DNA of 64,000 nt from an uncultured Fibrobacter sp. (GCA_946414075.1 CAMKNA010000001.1:82210-146209), one strand, 5' to 3'. Shown: positions 26,113-34,769, counted from the stretch's first letter. Made by a program: numbers and translations. Notes: generated from the sequence alone by a model not told the origin.

Positions 26113-27756
26113 ATGAACAAGTTGTTTTTCACCCTTTTTATCGCGACGATCGTTTCACTGCTTGCCTGCAGTGAGACGTCCCACACCAACAGTTTTTCTG
26201 ACGAAGATGGCGAGTTTGCCGATAGCTCCTTCTACTCCAGTTCAGGTACAAGCAACCGTGCCGACATCGACTACGATAGCGAAATCGTCATGGACGACAC
26301 CACGAACATCTATATCCAACGGCCCGTTGCCGACTCCACTGGAAAAACGGAATGTCCCGAGAAGACCATTTGCATCGATTCCCTAACAAAGGAAATCAAC
26401 CTGTTCCTGGGCAATCTGAAAAAGGGAGACCGTGTGAGCATCGTGACCACCACCAACGGTATGGACAAGGATACCATGCGTGTCATGAGCGAACTTGGGC
26501 AGAACATGCTCCCCATGCTGCCCCGCTGCATTTCCGACAACTGCACCTTTGACAGCTTCGTGATCCCGGGTAGCGGAGACGAGCTGAACAAGAACCTTTT
26601 TGTGATCTTCGAAGACGGCTACTACTATGTGAACCTGAGGGCGGCGTTCAACGATGTCGCCCACATGCGGTTGTTCGCCCATGTGGACAACGGCTATTAC
26701 AAGTACACCGGTGACACGGACAAGACCAATATCACCTTAAAGGAAAACTTCCGGGGTATCTTGAAAATAGGCAATTCGCCTGACAGCATCCGGTTCAACT
26801 TCGCTGCCGCTATTGGCAACAGCGTCACCATCAGGGCCGAAGGCGATTGGATAAACGAGTTAAATCTGTTGCAAGAAGGCAAGTCCATTGCAAAGGAAAA
26901 GGACACGCTGAACAACACCATGCTCACCGACGACTCAACCCATTGGGAACTGGTGATGCTTCCCGAGAAAATTTCAAATTACCAGACCGGTCCGTACGCC
27001 ACCTTTACGCTTCAATCCAGCAGCAGAAAGCTCTCCCAAGGGGAATACTTCGCTCTTCCCGACTCTCTAAAGGGCGCCGGAGAGTTTCTGAAGAAGACCC
27101 GCAAAAAGATAGAAGCCTTTGAACTCCGGCAAGACCAGTATGTCTGGCTCGGCAACTTCAAAAAGGGCGACACCCTGGTGGTGGAGCACCGCTTCAAGGG
27201 TTACGGGGAACGAGCAGCCAAGCCCTTCACGGTCATCGACTACAGCGTCCTAGGCAAGAACGGCAAGCTGCTCAAGGACATCTCCAAGACGAACATGGGC
27301 TACAAGGTGGAAAGCGACGGACCCGTCTACTTCCATTTCCAGATGGTCAACAGCCAAAACACCACAGACGCCAAGGAACTGGAACTTTACACCCTGGTCA
27401 AACGCCCGGGAGCACTCACCAAGTTCAACTTCTATGACAAAAAGGCCAAAAAGGCCATGGATACGCTAAAGGTGGAAGAAGAGCAGTCCCTGAAGCTGGA
27501 CGACTTGGCCTTCGAGTCCGCCCCCACAAGCACCAAAAACGGGGCCGTGAACTGGTTCATCCCCTGCAAGTACGCCCTGATAATAGGCCCCATAGATTAC
27601 GATCTGTGCGTAGGGGAGCAGAAAATCGAGTCCACTGGCAGTGACGATGCCAAGGTCTTGGAGATCTATGGTGGGTCTGGCAGCGAAGCAGAGCTTATTG
27701 CCGAAAGCCTTCTGGACCCCCAAAAACGGGATACTTTGCATATCGTGGTGAAGTAA
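26113..27756 (+). CDS. Large hypothetical lipoprotein
   Basis: No known family recognised. The 547 residues begin with a lipoprotein signal (LFFTLFIATIVSLLACSE; lipobox LLAC, Cys19) and a Ser/Asp-rich linker. The body is beta-rich with three resembling segments built around LGNLKKGDRVSIV (about 95), LGNFKKGDTLVVEHRF (about 345) and an intervening RGILKIGNSPDSIRFNF. This suggests repeated sandwich domains of the kind that bind sugars or act as adhesins. It starts 12 bp after the beta-helix protein and is probably co-transcribed with it. A shared role at the cell surface is inference from position only. Confidence 0.7.
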   Translation: MNKLFFTLFIATIVSLLACSETSHTNSFSDEDGEFADSSFYSSSGTSNRADIDYDSEIVMDDTTNIYIQRPVADSTGKTECPEKTICIDSLTKEINLFLGNLKKGDRVSIVTTTNGMDKDTMRVMSELGQNMLPMLPRCISDNCTFDSFVIPGSGDELNKNLFVIFEDGYYYVNLRAAFNDVAHMRLFAHVDNGYYKYTGDTDKTNITLKENFRGILKIGNSPDSIRFNFAAAIGNSVTIRAEGDWINELNLLQEGKSIAKEKDTLNNTMLTDDSTHWELVMLPEKISNYQTGPYATFTLQSSSRKLSQGEYFALPDSLKGAGEFLKKTRKKIEAFELRQDQYVWLGNFKKGDTLVVEHRFKGYGERAAKPFTVIDYSVLGKNGKLLKDISKTNMGYKVESDGPVYFHFQMVNSQNTTDAKELELYTLVKRPGALTKFNFYDKKAKKAMDTLKVEEEQSLKLDDLAFESAPTSTKNGAVNWFIPCKYALIIGPIDYDLCVGEQKIESTGSDDAKVLEIYGGSGSEAELIAESLLDPQKRDTLHIVVK

Positions 27757-27760
27757 CCCC

Positions 27761-27789
27761 TTGAAAATACGGCCCCAAGTTTCTATCTT
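27761..27789 (+). promoter_or_regulatory. Probable rpsD promoter
   Basis: TTGAAA (27761-27766), a 17 bp spacer and TATCTT (27784-27789) form a sigma70-type promoter just after the lipoprotein stop. It overlaps an 8 bp perfect inverted repeat GCCCCAAG (27772-27779) / CTTGGGGC (27787-27794), which could be an operator. The repeat lacks a T-run, so it is unlikely to be a terminator. Confidence 0.5.
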
Positions 27790-27794
27790 GGGGC

Positions 27795-27866
27795 TCACTC
27801 TTGCAAACCGCGCCAAGCTCTGCCAGCTTGCAAGCATAACCAAAGAGCTTCCTTACGAGGTACAAT
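27795..27866 (+). promoter_or_regulatory. Structured 5' leader of rpsD
   Basis: Two mutually exclusive hairpins can form. One pairs CTTGCAA (27800-27806) with TTGCAAG (27828-27834). The other pairs CAAGCT (27814-27819) with AGCTTG (27825-27830). They compete for bases 27828-27830. Ribosomal protein S4 is known to autoregulate through mRNA leaders in other bacteria, so a regulatory switch is plausible. A GAGG Shine-Dalgarno precedes the ATG. Confidence 0.45.
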
Positions 27867-28472
27867 ATGTCGTCCTTCCGCGGACCAAAAGGTAAAGTCG
27901 CACGCTCTCTCGGCGTTGCCGTCTCCCCGAAAACACAAAAGGCCCTTGACCGCCGTAACTTCGCCCCTGGCCAGCATGGTCAGAACCGCAAGAAGTCTGC
28001 TTCCGTGTACAAGCAGCAGTTGGTGGAAAAGCAGCGCCTCCGTTTCACCTACAACATTTCCGAAGCCCAGTTGGCCAAAGCCTACAAGGAAGCCAACCGT
28101 CGCGAAGGTTCTGCCGGTGACAACCTGATGATCCTCCTGGAAACCCGCCTTGACGCTCTCGTCTATCGCATGGGTTTTGCCCGCACCATTTTCGCCGCCC
28201 GTCAGTATGTGGCCCACGGTCACTTCTCTGTGAACGGCGTTCGTAGCTTCTCCCCCGCCCGCCTGGTCAAGGCCGGCGACGTGATCGCCGTGCGCGAACG
28301 TTCCAAGGAACACGTGCAGATCAAGGAAGCTATCGCCAACGCTCCTGCCGCTCCGGAATACCTTTCCGTGGATGCCGGCAAGATGGAAGGCACCTTGGTG
28401 AAGCTCCCCCTCCGCGACCAGATTCCGGTTCAGCTGGAAGAACAGCTGGTGGTGGAATACTACTCCAGGTAA
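27867..28472 (+). CDS. rpsD: 30S ribosomal protein S4
   Basis: Primary 16S rRNA-binding protein of the small subunit body, needed for assembly and decoding fidelity. The 201 residues include the N-terminal S4 domain (FAPGQHGQNRKKSASVYKQQLVEKQRLRFTYNISEAQL). The S4 RNA-binding fold follows (RLDALVYRMGFARTIFAARQYVAHGHFSVNG). The N-terminus lacks the zinc-binding cysteines found in some S4 proteins. It is transcribed alone with its own promoter, leader and terminator. In many bacteria rpsD lies beside rpsK and rpoA, so this isolated location is worth noting. A second copy elsewhere cannot be ruled out. Confidence 0.96.
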   Translation: MSSFRGPKGKVARSLGVAVSPKTQKALDRRNFAPGQHGQNRKKSASVYKQQLVEKQRLRFTYNISEAQLAKAYKEANRREGSAGDNLMILLETRLDALVYRMGFARTIFAARQYVAHGHFSVNGVRSFSPARLVKAGDVIAVRERSKEHVQIKEAIANAPAAPEYLSVDAGKMEGTLVKLPLRDQIPVQLEEQLVVEYYSR

Positions 28473-28495
28473 TAAGCGTTACATACGCAAGTTTG

Positions 28496-28526
28496 AAACG
28501 TCCGGCGCAAGTCGGGCGTTTTTTTG
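28496..28526 (+). terminator. Rho-independent terminator of rpsD
   Basis: AACGTCCG paired with CGGGCGTT (one G-U pair) around an 8 nt loop, followed by seven T, 24 bp after the rpsD stop. Confidence 0.88.
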
Positions 28527-28552
28527 TGCACCGATTTTTCTAAATTAGCGGC

Positions 28553-28882
28553 ATGACTCAAAGAAATTCTTTTGCCCGTTTGCTGCTTTTTATCGTACTC
28601 GGCCTGATTATCGGCGGAGTGCTGGGAGAATGCCTGGGACTCCTGTTCGGGGAACTGGGTGAACTGATGAATGCCGGCGGTTACGACAACATCGTCCGCA
28701 ACTTCTTCGTGGCTTCCTTCGACCTGAACCTGGGATTCCTGGGAGACAAGGCGAATCCGGTCATCATCGACCTCTACATGATCAAGTTTGCGTTGGGCCT
28801 TGGGCTCAAGATTAATGTCGTCAGCATCGTAGGCATGGTGCTCGCCATCTACATCATGAAATGGTCCGGAGGAAACAGGTAA
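28553..28882 (+). CDS. DUF4321 small membrane protein
   Basis: Predicted inner-membrane protein of 109 residues with an N-terminal helix (LLLFIVLGLIIGGVLGECLG) and a C-terminal helix (INVVSIVGMVLAIYIMKW). The central FALGLGLKIN segment fits the DUF4321 family pattern. The family has no assigned role. Its stop codon overlaps the gatA start (TAATG), implying coupling. Confidence 0.78.
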   Translation: MTQRNSFARLLLFIVLGLIIGGVLGECLGLLFGELGELMNAGGYDNIVRNFFVASFDLNLGFLGDKANPVIIDLYMIKFALGLGLKINVVSIVGMVLAIYIMKWSGGNR

Positions 28883-30300
28883 TGCACTCCATTCAGGATT
28901 TACAGAAGAAACTTGCAAGCGGCGAGGCCACCGCCGAAAGCCTGGCCAAGGCCGCTCTCGATAAGATTGAATCTACCAAGAATCTGAACGCCTATATTTC
29001 CGTGTTGAACGAGCGCGCCCTCGCAAAGGCCGCCGAGTCCGACGCCCGCCGCGCCCAGGGTAAGTCCCTTGGGGCTCTGGACGGAATCCCGGTGGCCGTC
29101 AAGGACAACATGTGTCTCGAAGGCACCCGCACCACGGTGGCCTCCAAGATTCTCGAAAACTTTGTGGCCCCCTACACGGCCACCGCCCTTCAAAAGCTCG
29201 AAGCGGCGGGCGCTGTCATTGTGGGCAAGACCAACATGGACGAGTTCGCCATGGGTTCCAGCAACGAGACCTCCTTCTTCGGTCCCGTGAAGAACCCCCT
29301 GGACGAGTCCCGCGTACCCGGCGGATCCTCGGGCGGTTCGGCCGTAGCCGTGGCCGCAGGCACGGTCCCCTGTGCGCTGGGCTCCGATACCGGTGGATCC
29401 ATCCGTCAACCCGCCGCCTGCACAGGGGTTGTGGGCCTTAAGCCCACCTACGGCCGCGTGTCCCGTTACGGACTCCTGGCCTACGCAAGCTCCCTGGACC
29501 AGATTGGCCCCTTCGGTTCCACCGTGGCCGACTGCGCAACGCTCCTTTCTGCCATCTGCGGAATCGACCCCAACGACAACACCACCAGCACAAGACCCAC
29601 CGAAGACTTCGGCGCCAAGCTTGATGCCGGCGTCAAGGGCAAGGTCATTGGCATTCCCAAGGAATACTTTGGCGAAGGCCTGGACAAGGACTGCAAGGCC
29701 GCCATAGACGCCATGCTGAAGAAGATGGAACAGGAAGGCGCCACCCTGAAAGAAATCAGCCTCCCCCACATCAGCTACGCCGTCTCCAGCTACTACATCA
29801 TCGCTACCGCCGAAGCCAGCTCCAACCTGAGCCGCTACGACGGCGTGCGCTACGGCTACCGCAGCAAGGAGGCCCGCAAGCTGTTCGACCTTTACGCCAA
29901 GTCCCGTAGCGAAGGGTTTGGCAAGGAAGTCCAGCGCCGCATCCTCCTGGGCAGCTATGTGCTCAGCGCCGGCTTCTACGACGCCTACTATGTGCAGGCC
30001 CAGAAAGTCCGTAGGCTCATCACCGACGACTTCACCGAAGCATTCAAGACGGTGGACGTGATTGCAAGCCCCACCATGCCCGGGCTCCCGCTGAAGTGCG
30101 GTATGAACGAGTCCGACCCCATGGCCGTGTACCTTAGCGACATCTACACCGTAAGCCTGAACCTTTCTGGTCTCCCCGGCATAAGCGTGCCCTGCGGAAT
30201 GGCCGGCGGGCTCCCGGTGGGCCTGCAGTGGATTGGCAAGCCCTTCATGGAAGCGGACCTGCTGAGTGTTGCCGCTGCTACCGAGCGTTTGAACAAGTAA
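28882..30300 (+). CDS. gatA: Glutamyl-tRNA(Gln)/aspartyl-tRNA(Asn) amidotransferase subunit A
   Basis: Amidase subunit of GatCAB, which releases ammonia from glutamine to convert Glu-tRNA(Gln), and in many species Asp-tRNA(Asn), to the cognate amide form. The start at 28882 (MHSIQDLQKKLASGEATAES) overlaps the upstream stop; the track start at 28861 is an extension. The 472 residues carry the Ser-cisSer-Lys amidase set: the Lys of PVAVKDNM near residue 77, GGSSGGSAVA, and the nucleophile region SDTGGSIRQPA. gatC is in this window at 43510 but not adjacent, and gatB is absent, so the complex is encoded at dispersed loci. Confidence 0.96.
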   Translation: MHSIQDLQKKLASGEATAESLAKAALDKIESTKNLNAYISVLNERALAKAAESDARRAQGKSLGALDGIPVAVKDNMCLEGTRTTVASKILENFVAPYTATALQKLEAAGAVIVGKTNMDEFAMGSSNETSFFGPVKNPLDESRVPGGSSGGSAVAVAAGTVPCALGSDTGGSIRQPAACTGVVGLKPTYGRVSRYGLLAYASSLDQIGPFGSTVADCATLLSAICGIDPNDNTTSTRPTEDFGAKLDAGVKGKVIGIPKEYFGEGLDKDCKAAIDAMLKKMEQEGATLKEISLPHISYAVSSYYIIATAEASSNLSRYDGVRYGYRSKEARKLFDLYAKSRSEGFGKEVQRRILLGSYVLSAGFYDAYYVQAQKVRRLITDDFTEAFKTVDVIASPTMPGLPLKCGMNESDPMAVYLSDIYTVSLNLSGLPGISVPCGMAGGLPVGLQWIGKPFMEADLLSVAAATERLNK

Positions 30301-30303
30301 GGA

Positions 30304-30327
30304 AGGTGGCGCGCAAAAGCGCCGCCA
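30304..30327. terminator. Hairpin between convergent gatA and LysE genes
   Basis: GGTGGCGC (30305-30312) pairs with GCGCCGCC (30319-30326) with one G-U pair. There is no T-run on either side, so termination activity is uncertain. Confidence 0.4.
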
Positions 30328-30939
30328 TCAAAGCGCAAACAGCGCGACGGCCATGAACAGGAATACCGCACCGGAGAACCAGTTCAGGTTGCGGTTCGCC
30401 TTGGGGCTGTTAAGCATGAACTTCTTGACGGCACCCGCCAAAAGCGCGACTGTTCCGAACACGATGAAGGTCGCCACCACGAATTCCGACCCGAGAATCG
30501 CCATCTGGACCGACGGGCTCAAGGGGCTGTCCATCTTCACCGCAGGCGGTATAAAGGACAGCGCGAAAAGTATCGCCTTCGGGTTCGTGAGGTTCATGAT
30601 GATGCCCCGCAGGTAGAGCCTGCGGGCCGACACCACTCCTACACGTCTCTCGTCTAAAGCAACCACACCTGCCCGTACCTGGAAACTCTTGTATGCGAGG
30701 AACAGCAGGTAACTCGCCCCCAGGCACTGGATCACGAAAAAAGCCACAGGACTTGCGGCGATCAGGGCGGACACGCCCACCACCAAAAGGCCCGTCTGCA
30801 CCATTATCCCCGTACACAGCCCCCCAATAATGCAAAAGCCTGCCTTGGCGCCATAGGTGGCGCTTTGCGCCAGTACAAACAAGTTATCAGGACCGGGAGC
30901 GAGAGCCACAACCAGGGCGGCTACAAAAAATTCAAGCAT
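30328..30939 (-). CDS. LysE/RhtB-family amino-acid exporter
   Basis: Inner-membrane exporter of 203 residues with about six helices. The N-terminus MLEFFVAALVVALAPGPDNLFVLAQSATYGAKAGF carries the PGPD(N) motif typical of LysE/RhtB translocators. The mid-protein GASYLLFLAYKSF and NLTNPKAILFALSFIPP stretches also match. The family exports amino acids such as lysine, homoserine or threonine; the substrate here is unknown. It starts immediately at the stop of the zinc-ribbon gene, so both share a transcript. Confidence 0.9.
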   Translation of the reverse strand: MLEFFVAALVVALAPGPDNLFVLAQSATYGAKAGFCIIGGLCTGIMVQTGLLVVGVSALIAASPVAFFVIQCLGASYLLFLAYKSFQVRAGVVALDERRVGVVSARRLYLRGIIMNLTNPKAILFALSFIPPAVKMDSPLSPSVQMAILGSEFVVATFIVFGTVALLAGAVKKFMLNSPKANRNLNWFSGAVFLFMAVALFAL

Positions 30940-31350
30940 CTACAGGCTTTCCAGGAACTTGTCCACATCCATCTCGGCAAGGTCCCTTTGCAACTGCTCC
31001 AGGGCTTCGTCCGTAATGGCAGCGGCACGGCCTTCCCCTTCACGAGAAAGTTCACGCTTTTCTTCACGCTCTTCGGCCAGGGCATTGGATGCATCTACCA
31101 TGCGGCGCAGCGAATCGGCCACATCCTTGACAGAAGAGTCGCTACTGATGACCACATCCAGCACCTTGGACAAGCGCTTCCGAAGCCCAGCAAATTCTTC
31201 CCTATCCAGTTCGGCAGTCTCGCCCCCGTAATACATCAGCGGAGTCTTGCACTTGACGCAAGAAAACACCATCATGCTGGAAGGTTCGCCCTTCACCATG
31301 ACCTGGAAGGACGAGCCGCAATGGGGGCAGTTGATATGCAATTCGCTCAT
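30940..31350 (-). CDS. Zinc-ribbon protein with coiled-coil tail
   Basis: Unrecognised protein of 136 residues. The start at 31350 (MSELHINCPHCGSSFQVM) is preferred; the longer ORF reaches across the divergent mraY start. The N-terminus has two Cys pairs (CPHC and CVKC) that would form a zinc ribbon. The remainder is charged and helical (LAEEREEKRELSREGEGRA). It lies directly upstream of the LysE-type exporter and divergent from mraY over 33 bp. A regulatory role is possible, but nothing in the sequence shows it. Confidence 0.75.
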   Translation of the reverse strand: MSELHINCPHCGSSFQVMVKGEPSSMMVFSCVKCKTPLMYYGGETAELDREEFAGLRKRLSKVLDVVISSDSSVKDVADSLRRMVDASNALAEEREEKRELSREGEGRAAAITDEALEQLQRDLAEMDVDKFLESL

Positions 31351-31383
31351 GCCATACAATGTAGAAATTTTTATTATTTGCCT

Positions 31384-32529
31384 ATGCTTTGCCATTGGCT
31401 CTATCACATTACCAGCATTGATCTTTTCGACGGCCGTCTGTTCCGCGCAGGCGTTGCCGCCATGCTCTCCATCATTCTCGTGCTGTTCCTGATGCCCAAG
31501 TACATCAGGTTCATGCAAAGGCTAGACGCCACCAGCGATTTCGACAAGGACGGGGCCAAAAGTCCCCCTATCATGGGTGGTCTCTTGCTGGTGGTGGTCG
31601 TGGAGGCGGTGTCCCTGGCGGTATGCCAGATGAACAACTACACGGTGCCCACCCTCATCATCCTTGCGGCATTCAGCGCCATCGGCGCCATCGACGACAT
31701 CGCGAAAGTCAAGGCCAAGCGCCTTATCAAGCTTGGCAAGCTCAAGGCTGCCGACTACATGGAAAAGGCCGACGGTATTTCCAGCAGCCTCCGTCTGTTC
31801 CTCTATTTCCTCTTTAGCCTCGTGGTGGCCATCATCTGCTACAAGTTCATCCCCGAACTCAAGGGCAACCTGACCATCCCCTTCTGCCCCATCGATGTCT
31901 TCCAGATCTACCTGCCAAACTGGGCCTTCGTGGGCTTCATGACATTTGTGATTGCAGCATCTGCCAACGGAACCAACTTTACCGACGGCCTGGACAGCCT
32001 GGTCTCCGTACCCATCCTTACCAGCATGGTTTTCGTGGGTCTCGTGGCCTATGTGAGCGGCAACTTTATCTTCAGCCAGTACCTGAGCGTGCCCTACCTG
32101 CCGGGCTGCGACGAACTGTTCCCCCTGGCCACCGCCATCGCAGGCGCCCTGCTTGCCTACCTGTGGTTCAACAGTCCCCCTGCTGAGATCTACATGGGCG
32201 ACGCGGGTTCCGTGGGCTTTGGCGCCGCCATCGGCATCATGTTCATCTTGGTGCAGGCGGGACTGTTCCTGCCTATCGTGTGCATCATCATCATCGCCGA
32301 AGCATTCTCCGTGCTGCTGCAAATCCTGTGGTTCAAGTTTACCCGCAAGACCACCGGCACGGGCAAGAGGCTTTTCCTGTGCGCACCCCTACACCACCAC
32401 TACCAAAAGAAATGGGAAGGCCGTTTCCCCAGCAAGCCCCTGATGAATTCCAAGATCGTGTGGCGCATGCACCTGGTGAGCATCTTCGCCCTTATCTTCA
32501 GCATGGTGGTGTTCTTCGGGATTAGGTAG
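31384..32529 (+). CDS. mraY: Phospho-N-acetylmuramoyl-pentapeptide-transferase
   Basis: Integral membrane enzyme making lipid I from UDP-MurNAc-pentapeptide and undecaprenyl phosphate. The start at 31384 (MLCHWLYHITSIDLFDGRLFRAG) aligns with the usual MraY N-terminus; the track start at 30865 is an artefact. The 381 residues include KSPPIMGGLLLV, the metal-site Asp pair in GAIDDIAKV, ANGTNFTDGLDSL, GDAGSVGFGAAIG, and the histidine motif APLHHHYQKKWEG. All catalytic aspartates and histidines are present. The gene lies outside a dcw cluster and is followed by an envelope-precursor run. Confidence 0.95.
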   Translation: MLCHWLYHITSIDLFDGRLFRAGVAAMLSIILVLFLMPKYIRFMQRLDATSDFDKDGAKSPPIMGGLLLVVVVEAVSLAVCQMNNYTVPTLIILAAFSAIGAIDDIAKVKAKRLIKLGKLKAADYMEKADGISSSLRLFLYFLFSLVVAIICYKFIPELKGNLTIPFCPIDVFQIYLPNWAFVGFMTFVIAASANGTNFTDGLDSLVSVPILTSMVFVGLVAYVSGNFIFSQYLSVPYLPGCDELFPLATAIAGALLAYLWFNSPPAEIYMGDAGSVGFGAAIGIMFILVQAGLFLPIVCIIIIAEAFSVLLQILWFKFTRKTTGTGKRLFLCAPLHHHYQKKWEGRFPSKPLMNSKIVWRMHLVSIFALIFSMVVFFGIR

Positions 32530-32534
32530 CACTT

Positions 32535-33869
32535 ATGGACATTATCGAAACTCTGAAAGCGGCGGGGCAGCAAGAACTCGTCGCCAAGCTGGAATCCTTG
32601 ACTGGCGAGACTCGCGCCCTTCTAGAGCGTGACATCCAAAGCCAGGACTGGGAAGAACTGAAAACCCTCTACGCCGAAAAGTCCGCCGCCTCTCTCGAGG
32701 ACAATGTTTCCGCCGACCTGAAGCCCATGCCCTTCAAGATTGCTGCCGACGACCTGCGTTACGAATACTGGAAGGAGACCGGCGAAATCCTGCTTGGAAA
32801 GGGCCAGGTGGCCGCATTTCTGGTAGCAGGCGGCCAGGGATCTCGCCTAGGTTTTGACGGCCCTAAGGGAATGTTCGACATCGGGCTCCCCAGCCACAAG
32901 AGTTTGTTCCAACTGCAGGCGGAACGCCTACAAAACCTGTCGGCCCAGGTGGGTCATCCCATTCCCTGGTGCATCATGACCAGCCCGCTGAATCACGAAG
33001 CTACCGTCAACTTCTTTACCGAGCACAAGTTCTTCGGCATGGACCGCGACAACATCCGCTTCTTTGAGCAGGGCACCATCTGCGCCCTGGACCCGAATGG
33101 CAAAGCTGTTGTTGACGAGAACAACCGCCTGGCCTTGGTGCCCGACGGAAACGGAGGCTGCTTCCGCGCCTTGGCACAGAGCGGTACCCTGGCCTGGCTC
33201 GCCGAAAAGGGCGTGCAGTATGTGTTCCTTTACAGCGTAGATAACGCGCTGTGCCGCATCTGCGATCCGGCTTTTATCGGGGCGCTTGCCAGCGAAGGCC
33301 GCAGCATGTCCGCATCCAAGGTGGTCCACAAGGCAGGCCCGAGCGAAAAGGTGGGCATATTCGCCCTGCAAAACGGCAAGCCCGGCGTGGTGGAATACAG
33401 CGACCTTCCCGAAAACTACCGCGACATGACCAATGCCGACGGCAGCCTCACCTTCGATGGCGGCAATATCGCCATACACCTGTTCAAGCTTGCAGGACTC
33501 CGCAAGCTACAGACCAGCAGGCTCCCCTGGCATACCGCCCGCAAGACCGTCTGCGGCATCGAGAAGTGCTGGAAATTCGAGCAGTTCCTGTTCGACGCCT
33601 TCCCGCAGCTAGGGTCCATGCTGCCCTTCGGCGTCATCCGCGAAGAGGAATTCAGCCCCGTCAAGAACGCCGACGGAAACGACTCCCCCAAGACCGCACG
33701 AACCATGATTGGCAAGCTCCACAAGGAATGGCTGAAGAAGGCCCATGTACAGGTCAATGACGACAAGCTCTACGAGATTTCGCCTACCATCAGCTACGCC
33801 GGCGAAGGGCTTTCACGCCGACTGTTCGTCCGTGAATTCGGCCGGAACATCTTGGAGTTTGACGAGTAG
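32535..33869 (+). CDS. UDP-sugar pyrophosphorylase of the eukaryote-like UDPGP/UAP family
   Basis: Cytosolic nucleotidyltransferase of 444 residues that probably makes UDP-GlcNAc (or another UDP-sugar) from UTP and the sugar 1-phosphate. The signature AAFLVAGGQGSRLGFDGPKGM (near residue 95) and the following SHKSLFQLQAERL are close to eukaryotic UAP1/AGX proteins. They differ from bacterial GlmU or GalU. WCIMTSPLNHEAT and VPDGNGGCFRAL also fit. It starts 5 bp after mraY, so it could supply UDP-GlcNAc for peptidoglycan and lipid A. Whether the sugar is GlcNAc, glucose or galactose needs assay. Confidence 0.88.
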   Translation: MDIIETLKAAGQQELVAKLESLTGETRALLERDIQSQDWEELKTLYAEKSAASLEDNVSADLKPMPFKIAADDLRYEYWKETGEILLGKGQVAAFLVAGGQGSRLGFDGPKGMFDIGLPSHKSLFQLQAERLQNLSAQVGHPIPWCIMTSPLNHEATVNFFTEHKFFGMDRDNIRFFEQGTICALDPNGKAVVDENNRLALVPDGNGGCFRALAQSGTLAWLAEKGVQYVFLYSVDNALCRICDPAFIGALASEGRSMSASKVVHKAGPSEKVGIFALQNGKPGVVEYSDLPENYRDMTNADGSLTFDGGNIAIHLFKLAGLRKLQTSRLPWHTARKTVCGIEKCWKFEQFLFDAFPQLGSMLPFGVIREEEFSPVKNADGNDSPKTARTMIGKLHKEWLKKAHVQVNDDKLYEISPTISYAGEGLSRRLFVREFGRNILEFDE

Positions 33870-33879
33870 TCCCTAAAAG

Positions 33880-34767
33880 ATGTTCCGCTTTAAGGTCACT
33901 ACATACAAACTCTTACTTTTCATCCTGCTGCGCCTGCCGGACGCCTTTTACGAGGTGCTGTTCCAGATAGCCTTTCCCATCTACAAGGCCCTACACACCA
34001 AGCGTGCCTACGGCCGCGTCGAGCGTCTCCTGCAAGAGACTGGATTCTGGGGGAAGAACGCCTACCGCAAGCGCAAGGTTTCCCCCAAAGACGTGTTCGA
34101 AAGCATCTACTGGAACGGCATCGACAGCTACCGCCTGCTGGCCCGGATCCCTTCGGCCACCGCAAGGGTCCGCTTCGAGAACGAATCCATCATGCAAGAC
34201 GCAGCCAAGGCCGGAACCGTAGTGGGCATGAGCATCCACCAGGGTGCCTTTGAGAACATGCACCGCATCCTCTGCCGCTACAGCGACCATGTGCATCTCA
34301 TCACCGATTCCGCCGGCGACGCGGCCCTGCGCAAGTGCCTGGAAGACCTGCGCAGCGACCCCCATCTCACCGAGTACCACCCCGACAAGCTCCAGAGTCT
34401 CATCCGGGGCCTGTTCAAGACCCAGGGAATCCTTGCCATGGTGGTGGACCAGGGGCGCAACACCAAGGGCAACACCGTCTCCCTTTTCGGGAAAGAGGAC
34501 ACCCTTTATTTGCGGCTTCCCATCATAGCGAACCAGATGGGGGCAAGCATCGTCACATTCCGCACCTACAGCGAAACCATCGTCAGGCAAGGCAAGAAGG
34601 TCCGGGAACACGTCATCCGGTTCGAGCACTACTACCCGCCCAAGATGGCCGCCACGCCCGAGGGCGAAACAAAGCTCATCGCCGCCATCGCCGCCGATGT
34701 GGAGCACTGGATCGAGGAGCACCCCGAGCAGTGGACCTGGAACTACCACAAGAATTTCAAGGTATAA
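33880..34767 (+). CDS. LpxL/HtrB-like lysophospholipid acyltransferase
   Basis: Probable inner-membrane acyltransferase of 295 residues that adds secondary acyl chains to lipid A or a similar acceptor. An N-terminal hydrophobic anchor (LLLFILLRLPDAFYEVLFQIAFPIY) precedes the catalytic HxxxxE-type motif SIHQGAFENMH near residue 119. Further family features are MVVDQGRNTKG and the C-terminal EHPEQWTWNYH, comparable with the P-EQY-W-Hrrfk end of LpxL/LpxM. It lies 10 bp after the UDP-sugar pyrophosphorylase and 2 bp before the Smr gene. The acyl donor and acceptor are unknown. Confidence 0.85.
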   Translation: MFRFKVTTYKLLLFILLRLPDAFYEVLFQIAFPIYKALHTKRAYGRVERLLQETGFWGKNAYRKRKVSPKDVFESIYWNGIDSYRLLARIPSATARVRFENESIMQDAAKAGTVVGMSIHQGAFENMHRILCRYSDHVHLITDSAGDAALRKCLEDLRSDPHLTEYHPDKLQSLIRGLFKTQGILAMVVDQGRNTKGNTVSLFGKEDTLYLRLPIIANQMGASIVTFRTYSETIVRQGKKVREHVIRFEHYYPPKMAATPEGETKLIAAIAADVEHWIEEHPEQWTWNYHKNFKV

Positions 34768-34769
34768 AG

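Noticed and set aside
30865-32529. N-terminally extended mraY ORF of 554 residues
   Set aside because: The extra 173 residues lie over the LysE and zinc-ribbon genes on the other strand; the MraY homology begins at 31384.
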